Source of the DNA: Micromonospora violae
GTDB lineage: Bacteria > Actinomycetota > Actinomycetes > Mycobacteriales > Micromonosporaceae
Reading direction: 5' to 3'
DNA length: 64,000 nt
NCBI RefSeq assembly: GCF_004217135.1
Contig: NZ_SHKK01000001.1
Span: 3,162,001 to 3,226,000 of the forward strand
Shown here: piece by piece, positions 1-7,375 of the stretch
Layout: each line of letters starts with the position of its first letter
Position numbering within the stretch: position 1 is the first letter of the stretch
Notes under the pieces: generated by a model
Databases searched by the model: none
Seen by the model: the letters and a program-made list of their open reading frames with translations, nothing else
What the model was told of the DNA's origin: nothing
Program-made: the position numbers and the translations under genes

Positions 1-1
1 C

Positions 2-925
2 GCCAGCATCGACCTGTGGGTCGCCAACACCCACGAGCCGCACCTCGTCAGCCTCACCACCGGCCGGCACCCGGCTGCTCCGCGCTTGTTCAAGTGGGAC
101 AACGACTTCGGCTGGTCGTACGGCGGCAACGTCACCGACTCGATCAGGGAGAAGGTCAAGCGGGCCGGCGGCAACGTCACCGGCAAGCTGCGGGTGAGCC
201 TGTCCTGGTTCAACCACGACGACCTGGACCTGCATGTGTACGAACCCAACGGCGACCACATCTGGTACCAGGAGAAGCGCAACAAGCTGGACGTCGACAT
301 GAACGCCGGCGGGACGCTCTCCCGCGAGCCCGTGGAGAACGTCACCTGGACCGACCGTGTCCCCGACGGTGAGTACCGGATCGAGGTGAACCAGTACCGC
401 AAGCGGGACAGCACCCAGGTCGGCTTCGTGATCGAGACCGAGAGCAACGGGAAGATCGAGCATTACAGCCACGAGCGCGCGGTCGGCCACAAGGAGACCG
501 TCGAGGTGGGCCGGATGACGGTTGCCGGCGGGATGATCACCGCTTTCCGGCCGGGTAAGGACGTGCAGCCGGGCAGTGCGGGCAAGGAGTTGTGGGGCAT
601 CACCACCGAACAGTTCGTAGCGGTGTCCACCATCATGTACTCGCCGAACTACTTCGACGACAACGAGGTCGGCAACCGGCACTACCTCTTCATGCTGAAG
701 GGGTGCGTGAACGACCAGCCGACGCGGGGAATCTACAACGAGTTCCTCCGCAGCGACCTGCAACCGCACCGCAAGGTGTTCGAGGTTCTCGGCGACCGTA
801 CCAAGTGCGAGCCGTCTCCGGATCAGCTCTCCGGCCTCGGCTTCAGCTCCACGGTCCGCAGCTCAGTGGTCGCCAAGGTGACCATGACAGGCGGCCGGCG
901 CCGCCTCATCAGCATTCAGTTCTGA
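2..925 (+). CDS. DUF2135/YfaP-like protein, 5' end outside window
   Basis: The reading frame is open from base 2, so the true start lies upstream of the window; a TTG at 86 is only an internal possibility. The stretch LSWFNHDDLDLHVYEPNGD, followed by LDVDMNAGG and a later PDGEYRIEVNQY, is the pattern of DUF2135 (YfaP-like) beta-sandwich domains, roughly residues 50-150 of the visible part. The C-terminal half has no motif I recognise. The molecular role of the family is unsettled. The gene is followed 31 bases later by a small co-directional gene, so the two may form an operon. Confidence 0.6.
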   Translation, partial: ASIDLWVANTHEPHLVSLTTGRHPAAPRLFKWDNDFGWSYGGNVTDSIREKVKRAGGNVTGKLRVSLSWFNHDDLDLHVYEPNGDHIWYQEKRNKLDVDMNAGGTLSREPVENVTWTDRVPDGEYRIEVNQYRKRDSTQVGFVIETESNGKIEHYSHERAVGHKETVEVGRMTVAGGMITAFRPGKDVQPGSAGKELWGITTEQFVAVSTIMYSPNYFDDNEVGNRHYLFMLKGCVNDQPTRGIYNEFLRSDLQPHRKVFEVLGDRTKCEPSPDQLSGLGFSSTVRSSVVAKVTMTGGRRRLISIQF

Positions 926-956
926 TTCCCTGTCCAGCTATCCCAGAGAGGCGACT

Positions 957-1352
957 GTGACCATTTTCGAGAGGGCCACACGGGAGAAGTTCCGCTATCC
1001 GTCGGCCAAGGGACTGCTGACCACGGAACAGCTGTGGGAGCTTCCGCTGACCGCCAGGTCCGGCTTCAGCCTCGATGATGTGGCCAAGGCGGTCAACGCC
1101 GAACTCAAGGCCGTCGACACTGAGTCGTTCGTGTCCACCGAGGCAAATCCGGCCAAGGCAACCTTGGAGACCAAGCTGGAGGTCGTCAAGCACGTCATAG
1201 CCGTCCGCCTCACCGAGGACCAGGCGGCGAAGGCCGCGGCGGCCAAGAAGCTGGAGAAGGAGAAGCTGCTGGCGGTCCTGGGCCGCAAGCAGGACGCGGC
1301 CCTGGAAAACCTGACCGAGGCGGACCTGTTGGCCCGAATCAACAACCTGTAG
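957..1352 (+). CDS. Conserved small protein of unknown function, phage-like
   Basis: This 131-residue protein starts at GTG 957 with AGAGAGG a few bases upstream. The N-terminal third (FRYPSAKGLLTTEQLWELPL) resembles small proteins seen in phage and prophage genomes, but I cannot name a function. The C-terminal half is a charged Ala/Lys/Glu helix with KKLEKEKLLAVLGRKQ, likely coiled coil. No signal peptide or membrane segment is visible. It follows the DUF2135 gene closely and is followed by a strong hairpin, which suggests the end of a two-gene transcript. Confidence 0.5.
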   Translation: MTIFERATREKFRYPSAKGLLTTEQLWELPLTARSGFSLDDVAKAVNAELKAVDTESFVSTEANPAKATLETKLEVVKHVIAVRLTEDQAAKAAAAKKLEKEKLLAVLGRKQDAALENLTEADLLARINNL

Positions 1353-1403
1353 CCAGTCGCCACGCAGGGCCTGTGCGGCCAGGCCGGGGCTCAGCCAGTC
1401 GGG

Positions 1404-1446
1404 AGGCTGGAGACCTCTTCGGGCTCGCCGAAGAGGTCTCCAGCCT
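1404..1446 (+). terminator. Long perfect hairpin after the first operon
   Basis: Two 19-base arms pair perfectly around a 5-base loop (GCTCG), 52 bases after the stop codon at 1352. There is no T-run, as is common for actinobacterial terminators. The hairpin lies at the edge of an IS630 transposase remnant, so it could instead be part of that element. Confidence 0.55.
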
Positions 1447-1720
1447 GAAGGGCCTCAAGGTCCAGCTCTGCTTCACGCCGACCTACGCGTCCTGGGCCGA
1501 CCCGATCGAGGCCCACTTCGGGCCGCTACGCACGTTCGTGATCGCCGGATCCGACCACCGAAACCTCGTCACACTTGGCCGTCACCTGCACCGATACCTG
1601 CGCTGGCGCAAGGCCAACGCCCGCCACCCCGACGTCCTGGCCGCTCATCGCCGCGAACGCGCACGCGTGCGCAGCGAACGACGACACCGCCGGGGCCACC
1701 CCGCAGCCAAGGCCGCCTAA
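1447..1720 (+). pseudogene. IS630-family transposase, C-terminal remnant
   Basis: The frame reads LCFTPTYASWADPIEAHFGP, then RTFVIAGSDH and HPDVLAAHRRERARVRSE, which is the C-terminal part of an IS630-type DDE transposase, including the last catalytic acidic position of DPIEAHFG. The N-terminal two thirds are missing. A diverged version of the same tail lies at the other end of the window on the minus strand (62903-63170). Confidence 0.75.
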
Positions 1721-1750
1721 CCAACCCGGCGAACGTTTGTGGTCCGGGCA

Positions 1751-2410
1751 CTAGATGGGTCCTGCACCCCTGGGCGGGCGCTCACCGAGCAGCTTGGTTG
1801 CCAGCACCGCAGCCTGGGTGCGGCGTTCCAGACCGAGTTTGGCGAGCAGGCTGGACACGTAGTTCTTGACGGTCTTCTCGGCGAGGAACATCCGGCCGGC
1901 GATTTCCCGGTTGGTCAGGCCCTCGGCCACGTACTGCAAGATCCGGCGTTCCTGGTCGGTCAGACCGGCGAGTTCGCGCGGCTGCTCGACGCCGTTGCGA
2001 ATGCGCTCCAGGACTCGCTGGGTGACCGCGGGGTCGAGCAGTGACTGCCCGGCCGCCACCCGGCGTACCGCGTCGACCAGGTCGGTGCCCTTGATCTGCT
2101 TGAGCACATATCCTGCGGCGCCAGCCATGATCGCCGCGAACAACGCCTCGTCGTCCTCGTACGAGGTCAGGATCAGCCCTTTGATCGTCGAATCCACAGC
2201 CCGCACGTCGCGGCACACGTCGATGCCGTTGCCGTCCGGCAGCCGGGCGTCGAGCACCGCGACGTCGGGCCGCAGCGCTGGGATCCGGCTGGTCGCCTCC
2301 TGCGCCAGACCGGACTCGCCGACCACCTCGATGTCACCGGCCGCCTGCAGCAGGTCAACCAGGCCGCGACGGACGACCTCGTGGTCGTCGAGCAGAAAGA
2401 CACGGATCAT
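1751..2410 (-). CDS. devR: DevR/DosR-type NarL-family response regulator
   Basis: The 219-residue protein has a receiver domain (about 1-120) with acidic pocket DD at 8-9 and phospho-acceptor Asp54 in [11 protein letters not shown], then a LuxR-type HTH (about 145-210) containing [20 protein letters not shown]. The length, the position of Asp54 and the recognition-helix segment EKTVKNYVS match mycobacterial DosR. In that family the kinase DevS/DosT phosphorylates the regulator under hypoxia or NO, and it then binds GGGAC-n4-GTCCC palindromes. The ATG at 2410 has GGAAGG upstream. A matching kinase lies at 18872-20596, and candidate boxes precede adhE, xfp, ppdK, pflB and both doxX genes, so this is the likely master regulator of the island. 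Confidence 0.9.
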   Translation of the reverse strand: MIRVFLLDDHEVVRRGLVDLLQAAGDIEVVGESGLAQEATSRIPALRPDVAVLDARLPDGNGIDVCRDVRAVDSTIKGLILTSYEDDEALFAAIMAGAAGYVLKQIKGTDLVDAVRRVAAGQSLLDPAVTQRVLERIRNGVEQPRELAGLTDQERRILQYVAEGLTNREIAGRMFLAEKTVKNYVSSLLAKLGLERRTQAAVLATKLLGERPPRGAGPI

Positions 2411-2573
2411 GCGTCCTTCCTACCCTGCCGTGCGCCTTGACACCAACGGCGGCGTCCTTCCCCGCCCAGGCCGGGAGACCGCCCGGTAACGCGCCGAGGC
2501 GGAAGTCAGCACCTGGTGCGGTGGCCGTCGGTGGGTCACGTCATCGAGCCCTTCCGCGGGCACCGGAAATAGC

Positions 2574-2760
2574 GTTCGGGATGGGGCCGAGCACCCGGCC
2601 GATGCGCTCACCGAGGCGGCCGCCGGAGCGCAACTGGTGGTGGTCGGCAGCCGCGGGCGTGGTGCTCTCCGCGGGATGCTGCTGGGCTCGGTCAGCCAGC
2701 ACCTGCTGCACCGGTCGCCGTGCACGGTGGCGGTGGTCCGGGAGATTCCGCAGGCCTGAA
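2574..2760 (+). pseudogene. Universal stress protein, C-terminal remnant
   Basis: The frame ending at TGA 2760 reads AAAGAQLVVVGSRGRGALRG, then MLLGSVSQHLLHRSPCTVAVV. This is the conserved C-terminal core of a UspA domain, including the G-x-R-G nucleotide loop and the GSVSQ serine. Only about 60 codons remain and no start is visible. Universal stress proteins are typical DosR-regulon members, so this is probably a decayed member of the island. Confidence 0.75.
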
Positions 2761-2982
2761 CCGCGGCTGTGAACGCTGGACCGCCTCAGCCGGCCGGGGC
2801 GGTCCAGCCGTCTGCATCGATGGCCACCAGTGCGTGTGTGAGCGACAGTGTCGCCGGTGACCGCCGACAGGCCGACGCCACCCAGGTCCGATCCCACGGG
2901 CATCGCAGAGAGTTGCGGCCGATACGGCAGAGGCCGTCGACGCAGGACGATGACGCCACCGACGGCCACCCGGTACGGGCGC

Positions 2983-2996
2983 GGGCCGGTGGTCCC
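2983..2996 (+). promoter_or_regulatory. Candidate DevR box upstream of adhE
   Basis: GGGCCGGTGGTCCC fits the GGGnC-n4-GnCCC core of DosR boxes and matches 10 of 14 positions of GGGACTTTAGTCCC. It ends 83 bases before the adhE ATG. Confidence 0.6.
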
Positions 2997-3078
2997 GTCC
3001 TCGCGGGCCCATCGGCCGTGCCACTACCGATCGACGGATACCTACGTTCGAGAGGACGGACCGACGGAGGGCAGAAGC

Positions 3079-5643
3079 ATGATCGAGACCTTGGTTGAGA
3101 ACGGTCTCAAGGCATTGGCCGACTACGACTCCTACGACCAGGAACAGGTCGACGAGATCGTGAAGAAGGCGTCGGTGGCCGCGCTCAGCCGGCACGCCGA
3201 GCTCGCGGTGCTGGCGGTCGAGGAGACCGGCCGCGGCGTGTTCGAGGACAAGGCGGTGAAGAACATCTTCGCTTGTGAACACGTCACCAACCACATGGCC
3301 GACGTCCGCACCGTCGGGGTGATCGCCCGCGATGACATCACCGGGATCACCCAGATCGCCGAGCCGGTCGGGGTGGTGGCCGCGGTGACACCGGTGACCA
3401 ACCCGACCTCGACCACCATCTTCAAGGCGCTGCTGGCCCTCAAGACCCGCAACCCGGTGATCTTCGCCTTTCACCCGGCGGCGCAACGCTGCAGCCAGGA
3501 GGCCGCCCGCACAGTCCGCGACGCCGCCGTCGCCGCCGGAGCGCCGGAGCACTGCGTCCAGTGGATCGAGCAACCGTCGGTGGCCGCGACGAGCGAACTG
3601 ATGCAGCATCGCGGTGTCTCGGTGGTCCTGGCGACCGGCGGCAACGCCATGGTCCGGGCCGCCTACTCCACCGGCAAACCGGCGCTCGGCGTCGGCCCCG
3701 GCAACGTCCCGGCGTACCTTGAGGCTTCGGCCGACGTGGCCCGCGCGGTCAACGACGTGGTGCTGTCCAAGTCATTCGACAACGGCATGATCTGCGCCTC
3801 CGAGCAGGCCGTCATCGTCGACGACGCGATCCGGCCCGCCGCCCTCGCCGAGTTCCAGCGACTACACGCCCACGTCGCGACGCCGGAGGAGAAGTCGCTG
3901 CTGGAGACGCTGCTCTTCGGCTCCGGAAAACTCAACCCGGACGTGGTCGGGCAGTCAGCGACCTGGATTGCCCAACACGCCGGTTTCCCGGTCGCCCCGG
4001 ACACCTCGATCATCCTGGCCCCGGTCGCCCGCGTCGGCCCGGCCGAGCCGCTGACCAGGGAGAAGCTCTGCCCGGTGCTCGCCCTCCTGCCGGCCACCGG
4101 TCACGACCAGGCCTTCGCCTACGCCGAGCAGATGGTCGAGTTCGACGGTCTGGGCCACAGCGCCGTCATCCACACGCGGGACGCCGATCTGGCCGAGGCG
4201 TACGGTCGTCGGGTCAAGGCCGTCCGGATCATCTGGAACGCGCCGGCCTCGCAGGGCGGCATCGGCGACATGTACAACGCCTTCCTGCCGTCGCTGACGC
4301 TGGGCTGCGGCAGCTACGGTCACAACTCGGTGTCGCACAACGTCACCGCCGTCGACCTGATCAACATCAAGCGGGTCGCCCGGCGTACGAACAATCTGCA
4401 GTGGTTCAAGGTTCCGCCGAAGATCTACTTCGAGCCGAACGCGATCCGTTACCTCGCCGACATGCCCGACGTGCACCGGGTCACGATGGTCACCGACCAC
4501 ACCATGACCAAGTTGGGGTACGTGGACCGCGTGCTGTCCGTGCTGCACCGCCGCCGCGAGCAGGTGGCTCTGCAGATCATCGACGACGTCGAGCCGGAGC
4601 CCAGCGTGGGCACCGTCGACCGTGGCGCCGAATTGATGCGTTCGTTTCGGCCGGACACCATAATCGCCCTCGGCGGGGGTTCGGCGATGGACGCCGCCAA
4701 GGTGATGTGGCTGCGCTACGAGCACCCCGAGGTGGTCTTCGCCGATCTACGGGAAAAGTTCTTCGACATCCGCAAACGCGCGTTCAAGTTCCCCACCCTC
4801 GGCACGCTGGCCCAACTCGTGTGCATCCCGACCACCTCCGGCACCGGGGCCGAGGTCACCCCGTTCGCCGTCATCACCGACACCGCGTCCGGCAAGAAGT
4901 ACCCGCTCGCCGACTACGCCCTCACGCCGAGTGTGGCGATCGTCGACCCGGTGCTGGCCGCCGACCTGCCGGCGGTGGTCACCGCGGACAGCGGCTTCGA
5001 CGCGCTCACCCACGCGATCGAGTCCTACGTGTCCGTCTACGCCAGCGACTTCACCGACGGCCTGGCCCTGCACGCCATCCGGCTCATCTTCGGCAACCTC
5101 GCCCGCGCTGTGCGGCACGGCGCTGCGGACCCGCAGGCTCGCGACAAGATGCACAATGCCGGGACGATCGCCGGTATGGCGTTCGGCAGCGCCTTCCTCG
5201 GCATCGTGCACGCCATGTCGCGCACCCTGGGCGCCACCTTCCACATCGCACACGGGCGCACCAACGCGATTCTGCTTCCGCACGTCATCCGCTACAACGG
5301 GGCCGTGCCGAGCAAACTCACCGGCTGGCCCAGGTACGAGAGCTACCGGGCGCCGCAACGCTTCGCCGACATCGCCCGCACCCTCGGGCTGCCCACGGCG
5401 ACGGACGCCGAAGCGGTCGAAGCTCTGGCCACGGCGATCGAGAAGCTGCGGGACGAGGTCGGTATCGAACCCTCGTTCGCGGCTGTCGGCGTGGACGAGC
5501 GGGCCTTCCTCACGGCGCTGCCGCAGCAGGCGCTCAACGCGTACGAGGACCAGTGCGCGCCCGCGAATCCCCGGATGCCGATGCTCGCCGACATGCAGGA
5601 ACTGATACGCGCCGCGTACTACCAACCAGCGACCGCCGGCTGA
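3079..5643 (+). CDS. adhE: Bifunctional acetaldehyde-CoA/alcohol dehydrogenase AdhE
   Basis: The 854-residue protein reduces acetyl-CoA to acetaldehyde and then ethanol, using two NADH. The N-terminal aldehyde dehydrogenase half (about 1-430) has the catalytic Cys239 in SFDNGMICASEQ. The C-terminal iron-dependent alcohol dehydrogenase half (from about 440) has GGGSAMDAAK near 532, PTTSGTGAEVTPF, and the metal-ligand segments DALTHAIESY and HAMSRTLGATFHIAHG. The ATG at 3079 is chosen because GACGGAGGG lies just upstream and the family N-terminus fits; the frame is open further upstream to 2848. The nitroreductase gene follows after 44 bases. AdhE disposes of reducing power without oxygen, consistent with the DevR box upstream. 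In other bacteria AdhE forms cytosolic spirosomes. Confidence 0.93.
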   Translation: MIETLVENGLKALADYDSYDQEQVDEIVKKASVAALSRHAELAVLAVEETGRGVFEDKAVKNIFACEHVTNHMADVRTVGVIARDDITGITQIAEPVGVVAAVTPVTNPTSTTIFKALLALKTRNPVIFAFHPAAQRCSQEAARTVRDAAVAAGAPEHCVQWIEQPSVAATSELMQHRGVSVVLATGGNAMVRAAYSTGKPALGVGPGNVPAYLEASADVARAVNDVVLSKSFDNGMICASEQAVIVDDAIRPAALAEFQRLHAHVATPEEKSLLETLLFGSGKLNPDVVGQSATWIAQHAGFPVAPDTSIILAPVARVGPAEPLTREKLCPVLALLPATGHDQAFAYAEQMVEFDGLGHSAVIHTRDADLAEAYGRRVKAVRIIWNAPASQGGIGDMYNAFLPSLTLGCGSYGHNSVSHNVTAVDLINIKRVARRTNNLQWFKVPPKIYFEPNAIRYLADMPDVHRVTMVTDHTMTKLGYVDRVLSVLHRRREQVALQIIDDVEPEPSVGTVDRGAELMRSFRPDTIIALGGGSAMDAAKVMWLRYEHPEVVFADLREKFFDIRKRAFKFPTLGTLAQLVCIPTTSGTGAEVTPFAVITDTASGKKYPLADYALTPSVAIVDPVLAADLPAVVTADSGFDALTHAIESYVSVYASDFTDGLALHAIRLIFGNLARAVRHGAADPQARDKMHNAGTIAGMAFGSAFLGIVHAMSRTLGATFHIAHGRTNAILLPHVIRYNGAVPSKLTGWPRYESYRAPQRFADIARTLGLPTATDAEAVEALATAIEKLRDEVGIEPSFAAVGVDERAFLTALPQQALNAYEDQCAPANPRMPMLADMQELIRAAYYQPATAG

Positions 5644-5687
5644 CCGAGCCGGCGGAAGGTGCCGCTTTCGCTCAGAGAGGAAACGCC

Positions 5688-6788
5688 ATGACGGCAACAG
5701 TGCTCCCACTGCCCGGGCGGTGGCTCACGTGGGGAGCCACCGCAGGCGAGGTGGCGGCCACGCTGCCCGGCGACGATCTCCTCGCCGACCCGGACATCGT
5801 CTCCACCCGGGCAGTCACCATCGACGCGCCACCCGACAACGTGCTCGCCCGGTGCGTGGCGGCGGCGACGCTCGCCCCTTCGCTGCACAACAGCCAGCCA
5901 TGGCGTTTCCGGGTCACCGGCCGGGAAGTGCGGGTGTACGCGGACCACAGCCGCCGACTCGACGCGCTGGACCCGTCCGGTCGCGAACTCCTGATCAGTG
6001 TCGGTGCGGCCCTGTTCACCTTGCGGCTGGCTCTGCGGGCGCAGGGATGGCGGACGACCTACCTCCTCTTTCCGGAACCGGACTCGCCCGACCTGGTGGC
6101 CCGGGTGCTGCTCGACCGCGAAGCCGCACCGCCGGAAACCGTGACGACGCTGGCCGAAGCGATCGCCCGGCGGCACACCAACCGGTGGCCGTTCGCCGAC
6201 TCGGCCGTGCCCGCCGACGCGGTCGAGGAGCTGACCCTGGCCGCCCGGGACCAGGGAACGGCACTCACGATCGCCGGTCCGGTCACCCGTAACGCCATCC
6301 TGGGACTCGGGCACCAGGCCGAGCGCCGGCTGCGCGCGAGCGGCCGCTACCGCGGCGAGCTGGGCCGCTGGACGAGGCCCGCGCCGGGCCGCCACGACGG
6401 CGTCCCCGCGGCCGCCATCGGACCGGGGGACGCCCTCGACCGGATGCCGATCCGGGACTTCGGCCTCGTCCATCCGCAACCCTGGCGGACAAGTGAGCTC
6501 TTCGAGGCACACCCGACCATCGCGGTGCTCGCGACGCTCGGTGACGGCCCGAACGACTGGGTCCGCGCCGGTCAGGCGTTGCAGCACGTCCTGCTGGCGG
6601 CCACCCGGCTGCGGTTGGCCACCACACCCATCAGCCAACCGCTCGAGGTTCCGTCGGTGCGCGACCTGCTCACCGACACCGCAGCCGGCCGTTGGGCGCA
6701 GATGATCATCCGGATCGGATACGGACCGCAGGCCGCGGTGACACCTCGCCGGCCGCTCTCCGAGGTACTGGAGAGGAACGACCAGTGA
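5688..6788 (+). CDS. Acg-type nitroreductase with a foreign N-terminal segment
   Basis: From about residue 50 the 366-residue protein is an Acg/Rv2032-type nitroreductase-fold protein: LAPSLHNSQPWRFRV, RRHTNRWPF, and a C-terminal QALQHVLLAATRLRLATTPI. Family members in mycobacteria are DosR-regulated and bind flavin weakly or not at all. Residues about 10-48 (WGATAGEVAATLPGDDLL, then TRAVTIDAPP) instead look like the N-terminus of an SRPBCC/polyketide-cyclase-like protein, which normally continues with a Trp-rich segment. The gene therefore seems to be a deletion-born chimera. The ATG at 5688 has AGAGAGG upstream. It follows adhE and overlaps the next gene by 4 bases. Confidence 0.75.
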   Translation: MTATVLPLPGRWLTWGATAGEVAATLPGDDLLADPDIVSTRAVTIDAPPDNVLARCVAAATLAPSLHNSQPWRFRVTGREVRVYADHSRRLDALDPSGRELLISVGAALFTLRLALRAQGWRTTYLLFPEPDSPDLVARVLLDREAAPPETVTTLAEAIARRHTNRWPFADSAVPADAVEELTLAARDQGTALTIAGPVTRNAILGLGHQAERRLRASGRYRGELGRWTRPAPGRHDGVPAAAIGPGDALDRMPIRDFGLVHPQPWRTSELFEAHPTIAVLATLGDGPNDWVRAGQALQHVLLAATRLRLATTPISQPLEVPSVRDLLTDTAAGRWAQMIIRIGYGPQAAVTPRRPLSEVLERNDQ

Positions 6789-7261
6789 TCTTTTCACGAG
6801 CATGGCGCAGCCGGATGTACCCGGGCGGTCGCCCCGGTCGCCTCGCGCGGGTACTCAACCGGATCGCCGCCGCCCAGCACAGCAGCGGATTCCTGGCGCC
6901 GTCAACCTGGGTGACTCTGGAAGTGGTCGGCCGCAGGAGCGGGCGGACAGTGGCCTTCCCGTTGGTGATGACCATTCATGACGGGCGGCGCTACCTGGTC
7001 TCGATGCTCGGGCGGCGCGCCAACTGGGTAGCCAACGTCCGGGCCGCCGGCGGTGCGGCCACCCTGCGCTGTGGCCGGCGCGAGCCGGTCCGGCTGGTCG
7101 AGATCGACGTGGCGCAACGAGCGCCGATCCTGCGCGAATATCTCGCGAAGGCGCCCGGTGCCCGGCCGCATTTCCCGATCGATCGACATTCTTCACTAGC
7201 GCAGTTCGCTGCGATAGCGTCGGAGTACCCGATATTCCTGATCACACCGGTGGGGCCCTGA
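6785..7261 (+). CDS. Deazaflavin (F420)-dependent nitroreductase family protein
   Basis: This 158-residue protein starts at GTG 6785, overlapping the upstream stop (GTGA), which implies translational coupling. The motifs STWVTLEVVGRRSGRTVAFPL, MLGRRANWVANVRAAGG and the basic RREPVRLVEID are those of the DDN/Rv3547 split-beta-barrel family (DUF385), whose members use F420H2 to reduce quinones or nitro compounds. With its position in the adhE operon, a role in redox balancing or quinone protection under hypoxia is plausible but inferred. Confidence 0.8.
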   Translation: MIFSRAWRSRMYPGGRPGRLARVLNRIAAAQHSSGFLAPSTWVTLEVVGRRSGRTVAFPLVMTIHDGRRYLVSMLGRRANWVANVRAAGGAATLRCGRREPVRLVEIDVAQRAPILREYLAKAPGARPHFPIDRHSSLAQFAAIASEYPIFLITPVGP

Positions 7262-7275
7262 GGTCCCGGAGTTGG

Positions 7276-7289
7276 GGGCCGGTAGTCCT
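7276..7289 (+). promoter_or_regulatory. Candidate DevR box upstream of xfp
   Basis: GGGCCGGTAGTCCT matches 10 of 14 positions of the DosR core palindrome. It ends 87 bases before the GTG of the phosphoketolase gene. Confidence 0.6.
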
Positions 7290-7375
7290 TTTACGGACGG
7301 CTTCCGGCCCTGGGTGGCCGGCCTCGGCTGGGCCTAGCGTAAGTCCGACAAGCCAAGATCTGTGAAAGGAACCAC

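Larger units (their letters stand above)
2411..3078. other. Intergenic region with a gene remnant and the adhE promoter
   Basis: These 668 bases separate devR from adhE. They hold the tail of a universal stress protein gene (2574-2760), a candidate DevR box (2983-2996) and the adhE leader. I see no other intact gene. Confidence 0.6.

Noticed and set aside
2692..3609. Long minus-strand frame opposite adhE
   Set aside because: It is a GC-driven shadow of the adhE frame, with no ribosome site and no family-like motifs.
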